11,473 bases of DNA from Euperipatoides rowelli (Eukaryota; Onychophora; Udeonychophora; Euonychophora; Peripatopsidae): NCBI GenBank assembly GCA_003024985.2, contig PXIH01S0042906.1; one strand, given 5' to 3'. A program made the translations under genes and the position numbers. The notes below the pieces were generated by a model that worked only from the letters and a program-made list of their open reading frames with translations, had not been told where the DNA came from and made no database searches. Shown here piece by piece: positions 8,561-11,473 of the stretch. How positions within the stretch are numbered: position 1 is the first letter of the stretch; each line of letters begins with the position of its first letter.

Positions 8561-8811
8561 ACAAAGTGTATTTCACATTTAGATTATCCAAGGGTTGGAG
8601 CATAGTGTATTTCACACATAAGTGTATTTCACAGTCATGTAGTTGGAGTTAGGGTTCAGGGTAAAGGGTTAAGGTTAAAGATGTAATTAAAATTGAGATA
8701 TTTTGGCCTATTTTAGTGTTGGAGCAAAGAGTATTTCACACATAAGTGTATTTCACATTTAGATTATCTGAGGTTTGGAGTAGAGTGTATTTCACACTTA
8801 ATTGACATATA
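8561..8811 (+). repeat. 180-bp register direct repeats with GTGTATTTCACA motifs
   Basis: Positions 8564-8620 and 8744-8800 align without gaps at 51 of 57 bases, 180 bp apart. The shared core is AAGTGTATTTCACATTTAG, then GATTATC, then a TTGGAG and AGTGTATTTCACAC block. GTATTTCACA occurs six times. Between the two arms lies a telomere-like block. The motifs TTTCACACATA and GTTGGAGTTAGGGTT also occur at 1336-1361, so this is a dispersed family, not a local duplication only. Confidence 0.8.
8641..8680 (+). repeat. Telomere-like block between the 180-bp repeat arms
   Basis: AGTTGGAGTTAGGGTTCAGG is followed by GTAAAGGGTTAAGGTTAAAG. One TTAGGG unit is exact and the others are degenerate. It matches the reverse strand of 1621-1647 in its GGGTTCAGGGTAAAG-like core. 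Confidence 0.65.
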
Positions 8812-8819
8812 CTGTTTCT

Positions 8820-9248
8820 TACAGGTCATACATTTAATTAATAAAATAATATCAACAGACACTTCTCCTCCTCTGATAGCTACAAATATTCCATTAGCCT
8901 ATTTGGTTATGGCCTTTATGAATATAATGGATACAATGGACCTTGTAATGCTTATTAAGTTTTCCTACAAGGCCTATACCAGTTTTATACATCATGATTA
9001 CAACAAGAGTATATTAGCTCATTTGTACAAAAAACTCATGGATTTGACTGATTCTCATAAATTTGACTATGTTAGACTTTATCATAGAAGTATATTTACC
9101 AAAGACTTATTAATCCTAAGGCATCCTTTTAATATTGATCCCTAAATGTTTGTTTTGTGATTGTGAAGAGACTATTAATCACTTATTGTTTAATTGTATA
9201 TATAAATATCAACTTTTTGTTTTCAGAATCCATCTATATCTTGTTTAG
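8820..9248 (+). pseudogene. LINE-B ORF2 C-terminus with CCHC zinc ribbon (frameshifted)
   Basis: The frame is open from at least 8820 to the TAA at 9143-9145. It holds SYKAYTSFIHHDYNKSI and ends with YHRSIFTKDLLILRHPFNID. One base further on, the next frame reads KCLFCDCEETINHLLFNC: C-x2-C-x7-H-x4-C at 9147-9197, ending at TAG 9246-9248. Compare LTKSIFTRDVL and CLFCSIDESLHLLFPC in LINE-A. A single frameshift near 9143 separates the connector from the zinc ribbon. In a live element this ribbon is thought to help template or target recognition. No methionine start is expected, as this is an internal fragment. Confidence 0.75.
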
Positions 9249-9395
9249 TTTTTACTATTCTCTTCAGAATTTGGAAATACAGTATCAGATACAATCTTCT
9301 TGTTCTGGATACAACTGTGATGTAAAGTCCTTTATTCATTTCCTGTCCGTCATAAATCCATTTTATTACTGAAAAATCTGAAACATAGATTTCTA
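8820..9395 (+). mobile_element. LINE-B: 3' coding end of a second, related LINE
   Basis: Plus-strand coding remnants show the same C-terminal protein pattern as LINE-A, in opposite orientation and about 5.7 kb away. Upstream of about 8820 the match is lost, so the copy is 5'-truncated, which is typical of LINE insertion. The right boundary is set where the reverse-strand SINE begins, with no clear poly-A between them. A coding-like stretch, VRHKSILLLKNLKHRFLELL, continues to about 9406, so the SINE may have landed inside the LINE tail. Confidence 0.65.
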
Positions 9396-9399
9396 GAAT

Positions 9400-9536
9400 T
9401 ATTATGATCCCCTGGAGCCATATGACGATGTCGAAAGAAAATTCCGACATCCCTCGGCCCAGGGAACTAACCTGATCCCCTTATAGGCATAGATCCAAAT
9501 CCGGCAGCAGCCTTAACCACTGGACCACAGGAGCTA
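9400..9536 (-). mobile_element. tRNA-derived SINE
   Basis: Read on the minus strand from about 9536, it begins AGCTCCTGTGGTCCAGTGG. The polymerase III box A, TGGTCCAGTGG (9527-9517), agrees with the consensus at 10 of 11 positions. A weaker box B, GGTTAGTTCCC (9472-9462), follows 44 nt later. The tRNA-like head is followed by a body with a perfect 7-bp hairpin (GATGTCG/CGACATC on the plus strand, 9427-9433 with 9445-9451). It is not a functional tRNA: box B is degenerate and no cloverleaf acceptor stem is evident. The ends are approximate. The family is not recognised. Confidence 0.7.
9517..9527 (-). promoter_or_regulatory. RNA polymerase III internal promoter, box A
   Basis: TGGTCCAGTGG on the minus strand fits TRGCNNARNGG with one mismatch (T for C). 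Paired with a degenerate box B at 9472-9462, it would have driven transcription of the SINE. Confidence 0.65.
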
Positions 9537-9610
9537 TACAATGACCATATTTATATTTGAAATTGGAATTATCTAAAATTGTGACAGATGATTTTTATTT
9601 TTCTAGTATG

Positions 9611-10020
9611 GCTTTACCCATTAATGCCCGGTGTCCCATATATGGGTCAATAAATCAAATATTTTTAAAAATACCTATCTTTAATTCCAAAATAATGACA
9701 ATTGGGGAGATTATATCTAGGGTAGTAAAATATCTAAATATGTAAACAATTTTGACAGAAAGTAAATCTAAAGGTCACAACAGCATTTTATGTTCAATCA
9801 TTTATCCAAGATAATCAGGCCTGAGTATGCCTCCANTGAAANTGTAAGTAAAAACNTTTTTATTANTCCTATTAATTAATATTTGTGTATTTTTTTTTTA
9901 ATATATTATAGAGAATGTTTGAGTTCAAAAAATATTTTTTTAAAATAAAATGTTGACCTATAAAAATAAGATACAATTTTAATGTCCCATATATAGGACA
10001 CTGGGCATGATCGGGTAGGG
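9611..10020. mobile_element. piggyBac-type inverted-repeat unit (MITE-like or element end)
   Basis: ATGCCCGGTGTCCCATATAT at 9624-9643 recurs inverted at 10008-9989. Over 23 bp, 21 positions agree. Each arm contains a CCC(A/T)ATATATGGG-like palindrome. Outside the arms both sides show ACCC (9616-9619 and, inverted, 10013-10016). A TTAA at 9621-9624, the piggyBac target site, touches the left arm. The right arm has no TTAA next to it. The interior is AT-rich with several N bases and no convincing coding sequence. It could be a non-autonomous relative of the adjacent transposase copy, or that copy's terminal structure. Confidence 0.55.
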
Positions 10021-10155
10021 TATTTTATAATGTAGTTTTTCTACTGTTCTGAAGAATATAATAGCTTCAGTCAGCATATGTGTTCATTCTTCCACCTAAT
10101 AATGATGTATTGACTGATTTCTTGTGATTTTTTTATTAAGTGGATATAACATCTT

Positions 10156-11256
10156 CCAAGAAGGAGGATTTATTGGCAGGAATCACCTGATGTTCAAAAT
10201 CAGGCTAACTGTGAATCAATGACAGACACCACTTTGAAGAAATTCTTCAATACCTGCCTAATACTTACAACAGTAACCTGAANAAAAATGATAAATTTAG
10301 AAAATTTAGATCATTGAGNTCCATGTTAAATGAAGATGGCNAAAGTACTTCACATTAACAAATTATATTCTTTCTGTTAATGAATTGATGATTCCCTACT
10401 ATGGACATCATAGAGAAAGCAATATATAAATGGCAAACCTATATGATTTGGCTATAAAATGTGGTAGGCTATCTTTGTACACCTCTTGAATATCTAATTT
10501 AGGGTTAATCCTACCAAGGAGCTCAAACTTGAAACACTTGCCTGAGCTTGGAGCAGGTGGATCAGTGGTAATGGACATCATGTCTGAGCTGGGTGATGAC
10601 TTTTTACATTATAAGTTGACAATTTTTTACATCATTAAAAAGTTTCCATGGAACTGGAACTGTTTGTACCAATCATGTAAATAATGTTCCTCTGAAAAAT
10701 ACTACAGTATTAGAAAAGGAAGTGAGAGGTACATTTTACTTCATTNAANACATATGTTGTGGATGCATTATANTNAGATGAATGATAATAATGTTGTTAT
10801 GNTAGACNNNACACAGATGNTGTCCATCCAATTACAAAAATNTGTTGTTGGAGCAAAAAATGAGAAAAAATAACAAATGAGCAACCATATCCTATTCATA
10901 TATAATCAATTTATGGGAAGAGGTGATAGAATTGATCAGAACAGAACCTATAGAGTTGCCATTCAATCAAAAAATGGTGGTGGCACTAAATGTTAGTGTT
11001 CAGAATGCGTGGCAACTATATAGATAACAAAAGGTTACAAATCTGTAAAGCATTTACCAGAATAATTGTTCTTTACTACCTGCAATGTTACTCTGTCCGA
11101 ATTGTAAGTGGACGTCCAAAATCAAGAAGACCAGCAAGAAAAAGGATTATGGACAAAATATCACATTGTGGCAATAAGTAAACTCAAATTAAATGTGCTC
11201 ATAAATGTAAAATTGGATTATATGCTAAATGTTTTAAAGATTTTCATACAGTTTAA
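10156..11256 (+). pseudogene. piggyBac transposase (DDE_Tnp_1_7 family), degraded
   Basis: PiggyBac transposases excise and insert DNA at TTAA. Family motifs appear in order: KNDKFRKFRSL and SMLNEDG (about 10284-10342), VNELMIPYYGHH (10376-10411), YINGKPI and FGYKMW (10423-10464), GGSVVMDIMSEL (about 10556-10591), VDNF (10615-10626) with FTSLK one base out of frame, GTGTVCTNHVNNVPLK (10650 on), GRGDRIDQN (10916 on) with YRVAIQSK, and VQNAWQLYR (10998-11024). A Cys-rich tail (CAHKC and CFKDFH) ends with TAA at 11254-11256. The first catalytic Asp is Asn (codon 10379-10381); the other two expected Asp are present at 10618-10620 and 10925-10927. Many stops, frameshifts and N bases occur. About 1.1 kb is covered against about 1.7 kb for a full gene, so the N-terminal third is missing or unrecognisable. 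Confidence 0.85.
11194..11256 (+). other. piggyBac C-terminal Cys-rich zinc-binding motif
   Basis: The frame reads CAHKCKIGLYAKCFKDFHTV, followed by TAA. The spacing C-x3-C-x7-C-x4-H matches the end of the Cys-rich domain found at the C-terminus of many piggyBac transposases, where it binds the terminal DNA. The preceding cysteines (such as HCGNK just before a TAA at 11179-11181) are partly out of frame. Confidence 0.7.
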
Positions 11257-11377
11257 TCTGTATTTTAATGCTATTTAATGTTTAATATAAGTTCTAAAGC
11301 CCAAAAAATGTAATAAATGTTTTTGAAGGAAAAGAAAATAGCTAGAAAACTTTGCTTCTAAATTTATTTTTTTAAAT
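11257..11377 (+). other. AT-rich sequence downstream of the piggyBac transposase
   Basis: This is presumed 3' UTR of the transposase. AATAAA-like sequence (GTAATAAATG near 11311) could be its polyadenylation signal. No inverted right-hand terminal repeat is found here. Confidence 0.45.
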
Positions 11378-11473
11378 TTAACCCCTGTCATTCATGTCCT
11401 GTGTCCCAAATAAGGAACATTACAAAACTATAAGTTAAAATAATTTAAAAAAATTTAATTTATCAAAAACATT
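11378..11473 (+). repeat. Further piggyBac-like terminal repeat after TTAA, at the window edge
   Basis: TTAA (11378-11381) is followed by CCCCTGTCATTCATG and then TGTGTCCCAAATAAGG (to 11415). This is a diverged direct copy of the arm at 9624-9646 and continues with AACATTACAAAA, like the inverted arm's ACATTAAAA. It is oriented as a left end, so it may open another element that runs out of the window. The rest is A/T-rich. Confidence 0.45.

Noticed and set aside
8561-8811. CRISPR-like array
   Set aside because: The repeats are diverged, spacing is irregular below the 180-bp register, no cas-like genes occur and the context is eukaryotic.
8811-8824. Splice acceptor look-alike TGTTTCTTACAG before the LINE-B coding stretch
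   Set aside because: The only coding sequence behind it is a decayed LINE fragment, and no matching donor or host exon is seen.
9223-9450. Minus-strand open frame of 75 codons
   Set aside because: It spans the boundary of the SINE and is antisense to the LINE-B zinc-ribbon tail.
9400-9536. A genuine tRNA gene
   Set aside because: Box B departs from consensus at three positions, no acceptor stem pairs, and the sequence continues into a SINE-like body.

Overview
The window looks like AT-rich intergenic DNA from a metazoan, probably an invertebrate or a lower vertebrate. Long homopolymers, microsatellites, GT-AG-like sites, non-LTR retrotransposons, a tRNA-derived SINE and a piggyBac transposase point to an animal. 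No bacterial or phage gene organisation is seen. I cannot name the species. Single N bases, clustered between 9836 and 10856, mark unresolved sequence. I find no intact host gene: every coding stretch I can support is a decayed transposable element.

Layout. 1-563: 3' end of a non-LTR retrotransposon (LINE-C) on the plus strand, ending in a (TAA)n tail. 564-1280: AT-rich DNA with a short tandem repeat, a perfect 14-bp hairpin and a poly-A tract. 1278-1750: a repeat patch with telomere-like TTAGGG blocks in both orientations and a 231-bp unit with 22-bp terminal inverted repeats (1517-1747). 1784-2745: homopolymers and GC-rich dispersed-repeat fragments. About 2930-8100: a near-complete but heavily frameshifted LINE on the minus strand (LINE-A). 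It has an ORF1 with a zinc-knuckle remnant, then an ORF2 with AP-like endonuclease, reverse transcriptase and a terminal CCHC zinc ribbon, closest in architecture to the Tx1/L1 group. 8100-8560: unassigned, AT-rich. 8561-8811: direct repeats in a 180-bp register around another telomere-like block, related to the patch near 1330. About 8820-9395: the C-terminal end of a second LINE (LINE-B) on the plus strand, in the same protein family as LINE-A but in opposite orientation. About 9400-9536: a tRNA-derived SINE on the minus strand. 9611-10020: a piggyBac-type inverted-repeat unit. About 10156-11256: a degraded piggyBac transposase (plus strand) that keeps several family motifs and its Cys-rich tail. 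About 11378-11473: a further terminal-repeat-like sequence after a TTAA.

The parts do not work together as a pathway. They are a nested record of at least six insertions of different classes. LINE-A and LINE-B would once have encoded target-primed retrotransposition proteins, the SINE would have borrowed such a machinery, and the piggyBac copy would have encoded a cut-and-paste transposase. None can be functional as read here. I did not find evidence for a previously undescribed active system; the most interesting signals are structural (mixed-orientation piggyBac ends, and telomere-like repeat units at both ends of the window).
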